DNA from: Archegozetes longisetosus
Lineage: Eukaryota > Arthropoda > Arachnida > Sarcoptiformes > Trhypochthoniidae
Direction: 5' to 3'
Assembly (NCBI GenBank): GCA_018873245.2
Contig: JAEMBT020000006.1
Coordinates: 751,804-815,803 of the forward strand
Length of the DNA stretch: 64,000 bases
Shown here: in pieces, positions 36,021 through 48,761 of the stretch
How positions within the stretch are numbered: position 1 is the stretch's first letter
How the letters are laid out: each line of letters opens with the position of its first letter
Translations under genes and position numbers: made by a program
The notes under the pieces: generated by a model
Databases searched by the model: none
What the model was told of the DNA's origin: nothing
The model's input: only the letters and a program-made list of their open reading frames with translations

Positions 36021-39000
36021 TTGAAAATTATTAAGAATTGAGTCGAAAAGTTAATTAATTATTATAATTATTGATAAGGGCGGTGAATATTAAGCATCAA
36101 ATTTCGTACAACTCGTTAGTCATCCGAACAGAAGCTGACAAAACAAACAATTCTTTACAGAAAGACACATATAAGTTATGATTAAAACTTTTTTAGAAAA
36201 CTTTTCTTCATTTAAACTAAGTTAATATAATTTTCATTATAAATACTATACATAATAATGATATAGGAATTAGTTCTCAAAAATTAGCTGAATAACAATA
36301 ATTTGCGCGTAAATTATTTGTGAAAATACATATTAATTATTATATTATTTATTCATTGTTTGAAAGAGATTTTTCAGAGAAAGTGATGAAAAGTTAATGT
36401 TTTTAATCTGTGTAGAAAAAGTTTTTTGAAATTTTTGAATAAGAAATCAATAGTTAGAAAAGTGTTTAGTAATAAGTCTTATCTCAAAGTGCGATAAAAC
36501 ATATTTTTCTTCATATTTTAAGCTATAAAATATTTTTCTTAATTTTTATTTTCAATCACTTTAAGAGAATAACTAAAGAATTCATTTGTTGTCTTGATAT
36601 AAGTTTTTTCTTGTATATGAAAATAAATGTAAACATATTTTAGGGTTAATTCTAGTACTAATTGACGAAAATATATATTGACTTTATATGTAAGAAAATA
36701 TTTTATTAAATTTCTGATAAAATATTTGGAAATATGCCGAGTATTTAATGAATTTTAACCTAAGGTAGAATAAGTAATAGAGAGGAAAACAAACATTAGA
36801 TAACAAATTTTTCACCAATTTTCAAGTGAAGTAAATGTTAGTTTAATAGCAATTTTCAAATCATATTTTTAAGTTATTCAAATGATTGCTTTCAAAAAGT
36901 TATCTGTAGTTGAAAAAAATTTGATGAATCAACAAATTTGTTTGATCGTATTTAAGGAACAGTTGAGCACATGTTTATTAAGATTAAAAGAGGCTCTCAA
37001 TTCTAGGTCTAAAAAATCTAGATAATATGTAAAAAAGATATTTTTGCATCAAACTTAGATAACTATTAAAATAAGAGGCATTTTCAAAAACAAAAAGCTA
37101 TTTTGATCTCGAGAAGTAAATTGCATTTAACGCAACAATTATGTGAAAAACCATTTATTTTCCTCTCTATTCTTTGCGCATCATTTCATCGCTTGTGAAG
37201 TGAAAAAATTATTTATTCAATTAGTTTTTCTGTTTAGTGATCTTTTCATCAATTCATGTATAAGTTTTATAAATATATGTGAGAGATGTGTATCATTTTC
37301 AGGGGATGTCAATACTTTGATACGAGACTGATAAAAATACATTCTCTCAAGTAGTTTACAATATTTTGTCATTAAACATCTAATCTGTTATAAAACTAGT
37401 AAATGATAAGAAATATTTTTTTGAAAAGTCGATAGATTAATTGAGGTTTCGAGATAAAAATGTGAATCTTAAACTGTAAAAGTTGACAATTTTGAAAAAG
37501 TTGTCAACTGTTTCTATCTGAGTATTGGCCAACTCCTCACATCTTCGATACATAATAAGCCCTGAAAACAATTGCCATTTATTTTGACTGATGAAATAAT
37601 TCAAAAATGAAGTTTGATGAACATAAATCCCAAAAATGTTATCGGAGTCCTAGTTCTAAAGCGTTATTGCACCTCTGCATTGAACCTCTTTCAAACTATT
37701 TTAATGAATAAAACTTTAAAATGAATATAAACTAAACAGAGGCACAATTGGAGTGATTAATTAATATCATTTTTCAAATTGATTTGTATTAGTAGTAAAG
37801 TTCGAAACCATGTAAAACAAATTTGTCTTTATTTGAGACGTAAAAATAAGTGTTTTCTCTTTCTTATTGTAAATAAGTTCATAATTTAATGGAAAAAAAC
37901 TTATTTTTTCATCACTTATTATATTAATTGTACTGAAAATTTCCTCTTTTCATGTCTTACGAAAATTTTCAATTACTTTATGCTATGTTATGTTAATTAC
38001 TAGTTATTTGTCACTAATTTTTCCATAAAAAATGTTTGAAAAAGTAACTAAAACTTTAAAGAAAAAAATTGTTTTCAATTGAAACATAAGTTATATTTTT
38101 TGTCTACAGAGAAAACTTCTTTAAAACTTCTTTTGGTATAAGGTTTTAGTTAATGATTATGGCAAAAATAGTCTATTAATTATTATGATTATTATTATAT
38201 AAATGATAGGGTAGTTATTAAACAAATAATAATTAGGATTCAATTTAGTATTATTAGTATTAGTTATATATTATATTATTGATTATTCAAATAATAGGGG
38301 AATTAATAATACAAATGTCTCTCAAAGTGTCTCAAACTATAAAAACTTGAAACAAATTACAATTTTTCAGATGAAAAATCGCGTCAACTAATAGTGTTAT
38401 AAAAAATCTTAAGAATTATGTCAATTGTATTGAACTCTTTGTTGTAAATAATTTTTTCAGAACTTATTTAAATTTGATTTGCTTCTGAAAAGAATAACTA
38501 AAAATGTTTTCCAAACTTTTTTTCATACCAAAAATTAGTAAAGATTAATTTTACAAAAAACTTATTTTTGTTTTACTTAAGTTATGGAGTCTTAACAAAA
38601 TAAATAATTATATCATTTGTTAAAGTAAGAGTAACTTTCTAAAAGTTTGTTAACTATTTATTAACTATTGATTAACTAACGGTAATTATGACGAATATTT
38701 TTCCGGAGTATAGCAGTTTGAAAATGTTGTCAAACTTTTTTCTCAATTTTTGGGCTATAATTTAGAAGTTTTGTCGTAACTCTAAACCAAAAATAATTGT
38801 ACACCAAATGTGTGTTTGCCTTAAAACTAAAATAAGGAAACAAATTGAGGAATAATTTAATAGTGAATAATTTGAAATCAATTTTCAAAAAATAAAATAA
38901 ATCAATCAAACAAATTATAAGGTTTATAAATATATTCTAACAAAATAACTAATAGTTAGGTACTAATTGAGAACTTGTATTATAGACTAGTTTTAATGAA

Positions 39001-39620
39001 AACCAAATATTTTCAAAATTAATTTTGATGGACTAATAAACTCTTGTAATGTGCTGTAAGTCGTTTCTTCAAATTTTCAAACAAATTCAACTTTTTTCTT
39101 AAGTTCTTATCCCTAAATAAGTAGTTTTAATCCGACTTTTGTTTGTCCTCAAAGTTAGAAACATATCTGTTTTGACAGTTTTTTCGAGTTTTTCATCTGA
39201 TATGACGATAGTCTGAATACCGTTAGAGGTAAGTATTCATTTTGGATATAATAATAGCTTTATCTCAACAGAAAATTGGGTCAAACAATTAACAGTAAGT
39301 TCAAAATGACTGACAAAACTTTTGAGAATCTCTGACTATGAAAATAACTGATTTATGCTAATATGATTAGTGTTCAAATACTAATTTATGAACAATTTTC
39401 AGTTAAAATTAAATGGACTTTTTACACTTGAAAACAACCGAGACTATATCCAAACATATGTCATATGCAATAACTTATTGGCCATATATTACAAGTGGTT
39501 TGACGATCAAAACCTGATACATTGTTACATATGTTTGAGACATTGAATTTCTCATAGCAGAGCGTGGGATCGAAAGCACGCACAAAAGTAGTTACAAAAC
39601 ACAACGAAAACTATCTGACA
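36021..39620. other. AT-rich intergenic DNA between unk and H3.3
   Basis: Very AT-rich, with simple ATT-type stretches around 38150-38290. I looked for a RING-type Cys/His pattern that could extend unk and found none. It probably includes the unk 3' UTR. Confidence 0.45.
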
Positions 39621-39626
39621 AACGAA

Positions 39627-39819
39627 CCAATGATAGCATTCGTTCAAAGCTCCAATGAGAACGTCGCACTGATGAACTCATTGTTAACTGAAGCCAATGA
39701 ATGATCAGTTGTTGACCGCCATTGCACTGTCGTGTGCTGTTCAGGTCATTGCTGTTCATCCCTCCGAATGTGAACTAAGACTTTGTTTTGTATACAGTTT
39801 TGTATTGACTTTTATATAA
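39627..39819 (+). promoter_or_regulatory. H3.3 promoter (three CCAAT boxes and TATA)
   Basis: CCAAT boxes at 39627-39631, 39652-39656 and 39694-39698 lie 115-190 bases upstream of TATATAA (39813-39819). The surrounding sequence is richer in GC and CpG than its flanks. NF-Y-type CCAAT arrays are usual in replacement-histone promoters. Confidence 0.6.
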
Positions 39820-39844
39820 CGCTATAGAGAGAAAAGTGAATCAC

Positions 39845-39945
39845 ATTTTCAGTGCTTAACACAAAACGGAAAATAAATATCACTTTTTTTCAAAACACTA
39901 AAAAAAATTTTAATAAACAATTCATTTAAAAACTTTAACCTAAAG
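39845..39945 (+). other. H3.3 5'-UTR exon 1
   Basis: Sequence downstream of the TATA box runs to a TAAAG/GTAAGA donor at 39945/39946. It would splice over about 1.06 kb to the acceptor ending at 41001 (ctacag), 23 bases before the ATG. The exon start is inferred from TATA spacing. Confidence 0.5.
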
Positions 39946-41021
39946 GTAAGAAAAATGTTAAATGATTTGGGACTCAATTAAGGCTTTTCTAGTAATGAAT
40001 TTGCAAAATTGTGACGATAAGCCAATTTTTTTGTGTTGTATCGCTTTCTCACTAGTAGTCAGTCAAATGTCAGCCATTTTTAAGGCTTAAACACTTTTCT
40101 CAACTTAGAATTAAATGTTATCTTTTTAGTAACTATTGTATTTTTTTCATTCATTTCTTATTAAATTTAGTGCTTTTTGTCTGAGTTTTAATTATTGTAA
40201 TGTTTTTAACTTATGCCTAAAACCTATGCGTTAGTTCATTCTTCTGAATAGTTGTACAGAAAATAATAATAATAACTAGTAGTGAATGCTCTGTCTTTGG
40301 GTTAGTATTAAAAACTATTGATGTAGAAGTAGTCTACATTGCAGTTGCAGTACAGGTGACACTACTTATAGTAAACACGTGTTTTATTTGTTTACTGACT
40401 ATTACTGAATTTCATATTTGAAGTGAATTGTAGCTCATCAGTATTACCGTTATATTAATAAGTATTTCATTGGATCACTTCAAAATTCATGAGTTAAAAG
40501 CATTGTTTTTTATAACTGGTGTCAATTGTTTGGGTCTTTGAAATGACATCCGCCTTTTGAGTCATAGATCAGGTCTTATTGTGTATGAATTTTATGATTT
40601 GATCTGTCGTTTGAAAACGTGACTTTAAGTGTGTTTACTTATATTTTTATTATTTTTAAAAATTGATCGATTTTTGATAATCTGAATTGTTAAATCGTTA
40701 AACATACGATTATTTGATAACTTATTTCTTCTTCATATCCATTTCAATTAAGGTTTTAATCAAACTCATTGAATTTCCTATGAAACTCAAATTTTGTATT
40801 AATTTAGAAAATATTAGACTTTTCAACTGAAATAACTATTTTTAAATTGTTTGCTTAGCTTAAACTTGATATACGATGGACTGAAAGCATGAAAGCAAAT
40901 TTTGTGTTAACTGTCATTAGAAATAAATTCGGGATAATTTTAAACTCATTTAAGATGTCAAACTTACGATCATAATTTAATTTTGAACTTTTTATCTACA
41001 GATAAACTGAAAAAAGCGTAA

Positions 41022-41919
<898 letters not shown>

Positions 41920-41980
41920 ACAACAATAACCCGTATGAAAAATCCATTGAATCGTCACTTTCAGCTAAAGTTTACATATT

Positions 41981-41986
41981 AATAAA
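41981..41986 (+). terminator. polyadenylation signal of H3.3
   Basis: AATAAA about 60 bases past the stop. Another AATAAA-like site is near 42039. No histone-type 3' stem-loop was seen. Confidence 0.5.
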
Positions 41987-42044
41987 ATTATAGTTAAGAA
42001 GAAATACACAGAAAAAAAGAAAGAAAATTAACAAAAAAAATAAA

Positions 42045-44197
42045 CTTCAACTTAAATTTTCAACTCTTTTCGATTTGTTTCATCTGATTTGCATCTAATT
42101 TTCGAAGAATTTTCAACTGCTTATTCATCGCATCATTACTTCACTTAAGAATTGATTTTTTGTCTATCTCTAAATATCTTAAAACTGATTATTTTTCTCT
42201 TTTCTCTGCCTGTTACTCCCATTTAATTATTTTTTCCCTCATTTATTTTTGACTTATGTGCAAATTTTTGAATTGATTTTTATAAAGCAAATATAAATTA
42301 TAAACATGAAAACAATTCTGACGTTTAAGTTATTCCTTAAGTAATTGATGTTTAATTAACTTAAAAACCGAAAAATCCCTAAAATTTTCTTCTCTGTCTT
42401 AAATCCTTTAGCCTTTGCTCTGAATTACTGCCTGATTTGTAATTATTTTTCGGTTATTATATTATTTTTGTTTAGTTAAACAATTAGTGATAAAAATACT
42501 GCATTCAAGCGAATGAACATTTAATTAATTATTAGTTTTTTATAAACAATATATCAATATATGAAACTATATTATTTGAGCAGTTCTTATGGTGTTTGAA
42601 AACTTTTGGGGTTTAAGTGAAATATAATTATATAAGAAATGTATTAACCCGTAATTAGAGTAAAAACCGATGATATAGTACTTCATCTCAAACGAAACAT
42701 TCATTTCAATGATAAGACAAATATTAATAAGTATTAAATTGTCATTAAAAAATTTTTTTGAAATTCATTTATTCATTGTTTTTATGTTAAGCATAAGTAA
42801 ATTGATTTCAGTCTTCATTCACATAATCCATACATTAAACAAATTAATCCTTTGACTATTATCTCATGTTTAATATCCATCCAGTGACTAGTAGACCTGA
42901 AGAAAAGCTTTCAGATTTATTCATAGTAAACGAGAAACAGTTTTATAGAAATTAAAAACTGCTCCGAATATATGTCAATATAAGTCTGAATTTGTTTGAA
43001 TAATTGAAACCCTAGTATCTAGACTCAAGTACACTTATCAATTGTCGGGTATCTATCAAACCCTTGAATAGGGTTTCGAAATAAGAAGTTTGTTTTCATT
43101 CAAAACACTCATTGTCTCGAGATTTTTGTGAACCATTTTTTCTAATCAATTACTAATTTATAATCAATTATTATATTGAGTGTAGTTATGAAAAGGTCAC
43201 TCGAAGAATAAGTTTAGAGTTAATTGAAAAAATTGCGTGTTTTATCTCACAATTTGTTGTGTCCCAAAACAAAGGCTTAACGTTAAATGAGTAGAAAAGA
43301 GACATTTTTTAATCCAATACGTAACTGAATTTAAGTGTATTTTGTGTCATTTTTAACTGAAAAAACTGGTCAAAAGTAAATAACTTCAATTTTTGGGTCT
43401 TTTTTAGCCTATCGTTTATCTCAATAGTTATCAAATTTTTTTTAATGGATATTAATTTGTGTACAATATATACACTCTTAAAATGTCTCACGACATGAAT
43501 TAACACAATAAAATAAACTTATTTGTAGTAAAAAACTCCGAACTGTTGCTGAAGTCTTTTATTGATGTAGTTTTGATTTGAGTAATACTTTGTATTATTA
43601 TATTATTATCTATTTATTTAAGCAAAAACTGTAAATTAATTATAATCTGTTTAATTAATTAAATTTTTCTGAAAAACTTTAATTAATTAAATTTTGGCTG
43701 CATTTGGGATCAAAAATAACAGTTTATAATGCATTTTTGTGTAATCAGTGCTTAAATTGAATTAACAATAAAATGAATCAAACCTCTAATTATTTTTATC
43801 TATTCGGGTATTTTCATCAGAGATCATGTTTTTAAGAGACAAGTTTCACAATTTAACTGATGCTGAAAAACAATCAAACTATCTATTCTCAGGTTTATGT
43901 TAGACAAAAGACATGTTACTGTGCAGGTTTCAGGTCATATAAATGCTATAAATGCTTGACCCGAAATTAACAATTAAACACCAATTACAAGTTGATCCTT
44001 AAGTCTAAAATAGTTAAGGGATCGTAGTTATAGAAATCAAATTTGTTGGTGTGTTATCGAAACGGCCAAATTGTATTTTGCTAGAAACATATAGTTCAGT
44101 GCAACGCATAACATTTCAGAAAGTGATTCAATTTGAACAATTCTCCAAATTCGAAGGGGTACAAAACCAATAAATCAAATGTGAGTCAAACTTTGAT
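42045..44197. other. AT-rich intergenic DNA
   Basis: No gene was recognised. Minus-strand open frames here have no motif. Confidence 0.4.
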
Positions 44198-44379
44198 GTA
44201 TTGGTTTGGAAACAAATCAATGCCTGCTATTTACACTAGAGTTTTGAACCTTTCAGTTCCCTAAATAATTAAAAAATGAAATTGAAAGTCAAAATGAGGG
44301 CCAATACATAGTTGACTGAATACTTGTATTGATTAAAATGTTGTTAATAGCGGGCATTCATTTCTTTTCAAATCAATAC
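44198..44379. repeat. short inverted repeat
   Basis: The left arm (44198-44235, caatgcctgctatt) is matched inverted by the right arm (44342-44379, aatagcgggcatt). Arms are about 38 bases at roughly 80% identity, with about 105 bases between them. It could be a small MITE relic. Confidence 0.5.
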
Positions 44380-45134
44380 TTGAGTTGTTGTATTCCTGTA
44401 TTTGTAGTTTAGATCATATTTGGTCCATACATGAGCATCTTGTGAGCAGTCATTTTTATAATTTGAACTTGCAACTGTTAAAGAGTTCTCTATTTTTGTC
44501 AACAAAATTCGATGATTATTGCTAAAGATAAATTATTATGCTTTTTCGTCGCTTAAAGCATAAAATAGCATAATTTCAGGCGCGTAGCCTAAAAAGCATA
44601 ATTTAGCACTCTAAGCATGTTAAGGTATTATTTCAGGCTCTTGGCATAAAAAGCATTAAAATATAAGCGTAAGCTGTAAATATTATTTAAAAAATGATTT
44701 TAATGATCACTAAAACTGATTAAAAACTAGAATTGAAAATTGCATTCATTGTTGTATTACATACTGTACTTCAAAAATGAATATATTTAAACCTACTGTA
44801 AGTAATGAATTGAAAACATTTCTCTGTTCTCAGTTTATTTATAAAACGCAAAGCAATGAAAAAATTCATATTAATTGTTGACTATTTAGTTGATTGTTTA
44901 TCGGTTTATATTCAATATTGATTCAATAATAATATTACGTAGAGTTCACTATCATTTCAATTCAATCAAAATTAAAAAAATCATTGAATCAAAAACACAA
45001 ATGTCGATAAATTGAGTAAAAAATTAATAATGAAATCAGTCTCAATGGTAAAGTGAATCTAAAATTTGATATAATTTGAATACTTTTAATGTTAATTATT
45101 TACTTGATGTCTGGTGTTTTAAACTTGAGTCAGT

Positions 45135-45680
45135 ATGTCAGGCGAACAAATTGCTATTAATATTAGTGACGATTTATTGTCTTCGTCTTCATCGCTGTAA
45201 GCAAAATGCGTCAAAAGATCAAAAGTTAAACGAAAATTGAAAGCAATTAAAAAGAAACCAATTAGTTCGAAACAAACTAGTAATAAATTAATAACACATC
45301 AATTGAGAGCAGAACAGTTTAAAAATGATGACCTGTATGCTATTGATGGAAGACTTAGATGTCGACTCTGCGCTCACCAACAATTAGACTTAAAGTTGTC
45401 TACAATCAGGAATCATCTTAAATCTAATAAACATAATGACATGTCGATCGAACTGCAAACCAAATCGAAGCAGCTGACAATTTACTTAACTTTACAGCGA
45501 TCGACTAGTCGACAGAATCGCATTGAAGATATGAAATAAAGCCGCTACCATGGCCTTCACCGAAGCAAATAATTTATTGCTTTAAACCGCATAGTATTAC
45601 AATAATCATACATAACAGTATAAGTGAAGAGTAGTAAAGATAGGTCAAGCTTCGAGTCCCGCTAACTAAATATTTGTTTT
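45135..45680 (+). pseudogene. CGGBP1-like zinc-finger gene relic (hAT-derived)
   Basis: From the ATG at 45135 the frame reads MSGEQIAINISDDLL, then a Ser run, a single TAA at 45198-45200, and then a further open frame to 45539. That part contains LYAIDGRLRCRLCAHQQLDL and STIRNHLKSNKH, a BED-like C-x2-C-x14-H-x5-H finger. A KQLTIYLTLQ segment follows. Just after the TAA at 45537, another frame continues AATMAFTEANN, matching the next conserved part of CGGBP1-type proteins. This gives one stop, one frameshift and further decay downstream. CGGBP1 proteins are domesticated from hAT transposons and bind CGG repeats, and related multicopy genes are common in arthropods. No intact transposase was found beside it. 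Confidence 0.7.
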
Positions 45681-47463
45681 TATATTTTCCAATAAATGGA
45701 CGTTTATGTTCAATAGTTAATTCTCCATCAACTTTTATCTTCGATTATTTAACCTTATTTAACATTAATCGGGGTTTTTATCACTCTTTCAATATAAATT
45801 ATTAGACAATTTGCAAAGCTACTTGACTAAATATTTTCCGAGTTTGTATTTACAGGTTTTTAAAAATCAAATTTATAATTTTAAGAATTTGTAGTTTGTA
45901 AGTTAATTATAAACTGAAAATGTTGCTAATATTTGTTTGTGTTTTTTCGTTATCTATACTATCCAACATTGGCAGTCTTTGATTTTGTGGCAAGAATTAA
46001 AAATAGATTTAAATGCTAAAGAATACTTTTTAAAATGATCAACATTGGAGTCTAACGCATAAAAATTTGTTGATTACTGTAAGTTGCCAATAGACACGAG
46101 TTACAATCTCGTGTTCGACAACGTCAAATCATTCTCAGTTGTATAAGTTGAAGTAACAATTATTTTGGTGTATCGTTATCTCTATACAAGTTTTGTATTG
46201 ATTTAGCGCAGTTTTTATGAAACAGTAATGAATCTGTTTCAAATATCAAAATTAGAACTTTTACAAGTTTCTGACTTTGTTATAAAATAGGACTTGATCC
46301 ACTTAATTAGAGATATCGTTTTGAGTTATATTTATAGATAGAGTATTTTTCAAGGATAATAATCATTAAATGAGATCGCTATAAATTTGAGTTTATGAGA
46401 GTTCGATAATGAACAACGATGATCAATTTTCGAAAGAATGCACTAATTGCAACAATTAGTCTTGGAGCATACACACTTTTTGAGTAAAGCAAGACTAAAT
46501 TTTGAGTCAAACTTGCGCTATCAAAAAACTATAGATCTCGACAAGTGTATTGACAAAGTCATAGTATTTACAAACAGTTTGAAATAATGACAGAATCGAG
46601 AAGTAATTCTATCGTTTGACTCGAACCTTTTTTTGTTGAATACAACTATTATTTAGATGAATATCTCCATTCGAACAAACTGGTAGAGTGAATAAGTAAT
46701 TTTTGAAACTTTATTCTAGATTTGAAGATTATTGCAGTAAACATATAAAGTGAAAACTATGAAATTTATTACCTCAATCCTGTATTGAGATGTGAATTTT
46801 TAAAAATCCAATTTCATTAAAAAAGTAGCGGAATACTTATTTTTAAAACTCTATTTGACGTCTGCTCAAACGTTATTTGGCTCAAACAGATTAAAGTTTT
46901 TATTGTAGATATATGTCGATCTAAAGATATTTTTTGAGAAAGTCTGAATGTGGCGCTCAACTAAAAATAGAAAATTTATATAATTTTCATAATCATACTA
47001 ATAGGACGACTAGTTAACCAATTAGTAGAAACAGTATATTGATCGACTATTTCTTTTAAGAGTGTTCTTACTATTTGTTTGAGCTTTTCGGCAGAATCAT
47101 AAAGCGGAGGTCAAATAGAATTTTGAAAATCGGTATTTTACTACTTTTTCAATGAGAGTTGGATTTTCAAAAGTTCATATCCCAAGAGCCGATTGAGATA
47201 ATGAGCTCTAGTATTCCATTTGATATGTGTTCTTCAAGACTCTTTAATTCTGGAATAAAATTTTTCAAAAATTGCTCATTGATTCCATCTTTTTTCGTGA
47301 GAAATGCAGGTTTGTCTTCAGACATGTATTCGATTCATATAAATTTGTTCTATTGCGCGCACACGTGTAATATACAATAAAATCTTGAAATGGTTTCATT
47401 AATCAGGTGAAGTCCAATTTCAAAAGCAAAGGCAATGAAAATCTTAATCCGACCGCTTATATA
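45681..47463. other. AT-rich intergenic DNA
   Basis: No supported feature. A 73-codon open frame at 47159-47380 has no recognisable similarity. Confidence 0.4.
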
Positions 47464-48006
47464 TTAGGGGTACCGGAAAGAAGCCGCGCATTGAATGACA
47501 AAAAAATTAATTTTATTAAACTAATTGTAATTAAATTCTAATCGATTATATATTCGTCATCATTATCGATGATATCTTCGCATCTCTCTGTATCAAATCT
47601 CAGGCTCTGACCGCAGGACATCGTTTTCCAATAAAATTGGTCGACCGGATTTCGGGCGATATTCCAGGCTATAGTCACCTGATCGAAACCTACTGAACCA
47701 CTCCTGACATTGACGGACACTCAATACTTGGCCATAGATATCGCAAATGTTTTTGGCGGCCACCGTTGCATTAGATCCCCGGCCGTATTCATAAAGTATA
47801 CAATGCCGAATGTGGTTCTTATCGGGTTTGTAGTCAGACATTGGGTTGGACACAATTTTTTTAAATAATTATTCACAAAAAATAAATGGTTAATATTGCA
47901 ACTTTCAATTAAGAAATGGAATCGATTTGTAAAAAATTGAATTCTGATAATAAATTATGTGCTAATTATGTCCATAAAATGCGCGGTTTCTTTCCGGTAC
48001 TCCTAA
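47464..48006 (-). mobile_element. internally deleted mariner element
   Basis: The terminal inverted repeats are ttaggggtaccggaaag at the left end and, read inverted, ttaggagtaccggaaag at the right end, each extending into a shared ccgcgcat. A TA dinucleotide flanks each end, the mariner target site. The element is 543 bp, against about 1.3 kb for a full mariner. It keeps the 5' transposase coding end and a short 3' end. It is non-autonomous. Confidence 0.88.
47536..47853 (-). pseudogene. mariner transposase fragment (N-term + C-term)
   Basis: From the ATG at 47853 it encodes the first about 80 residues of a mariner transposase. These are the paired-type helix-turn-helix domain with HIRHCILYEYGRG, CQEWFSRFRSGDY and the linker KSGRPILLEND. 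The catalytic DDD core is missing. Near 47600 the sequence jumps, in a different frame, to RFDTERCEDIIDNDDEYIID, which looks like the transposase C-terminus. A large internal deletion explains both the size and the frame change. No transposase activity is expected. The DNA-binding domain alone could in principle still bind TIRs. Confidence 0.82.
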
Positions 48007-48761
48007 TATTAGCAAGAGGGCCGATCCAACAAATGCTAGAAAATGCCGATAACCTGCATTCACAAAGTCCTCTTATTTTGATTGGGTTAAAAAAATATTC
48101 TTGTCACAAAATGGAGTCGATGATAGATTCGTTATTTGGTTTGGTCGTTTTGCATGAGACTGAATCTCGATCTCATACTCCAGGTATAGGTGCTCGAGGT
48201 TGCGCGGCATCACAAGTAATGTTAATGAGTATATACCATTAAATTCAGAAATTATACTTTCATATATGACAAACATCTTTGACTGCGAGTTGTCATCAAT
48301 TTAATTATAATATTAATATTTATGTTTTGTATGATCAACAGGGATAACTTTCAAAAGTACGTACTAATCACGCTCCAGTTCACCATTCAAGTTGTTTAAA
48401 TGAGAAATTTAATTTTCTGTCAAATAACTATAGAATCAAAACACTAAATGAACAATTTAATTAATTGTAATTAAATCATATCTCGTGAATTAGATGAAAC
48501 AAAATTGATATTTTACAAAAATCTTTATAAGGATTCCTTTAGTATTTTTGTACAGAACTGAACTCTCAAGGATTGGTTACCGTAGAGACAACTCAAAAGA
48601 GAATCGAATATTATGACTCAATTAAAAGGGGATAATGTCGTCAAATATATGTCTATCTGTACTGAAACCAACTCTTTCAATGAAAATTAATGTGGAAAAT
48701 ATAGAGGTGTAAGGATTAAGCAAATCCCAATATTCGATAGTTAACATAAGCTATTACTATA
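48007..48761. other. spacer between two mariner elements
   Basis: No gene is supported. A GC-richer patch at 48155-48215 (gtgctcgaggttgcgcgg) is open on the minus strand (48073-48276, with MPRNLEHLYLEYEIEI), but I recognise no family. Confidence 0.3.

Noticed and set aside
45605-45672. Possible tRNA-like A and B boxes (ttcgagtcccgct)
   Set aside because: Equally explained as the decayed tail of the CGGBP1-like relic; the A-box match is weak and no stems form.
47916-48242. 108-codon plus-strand ORF
   Set aside because: It starts inside the mariner end, runs through its TIR, and matches nothing recognised.
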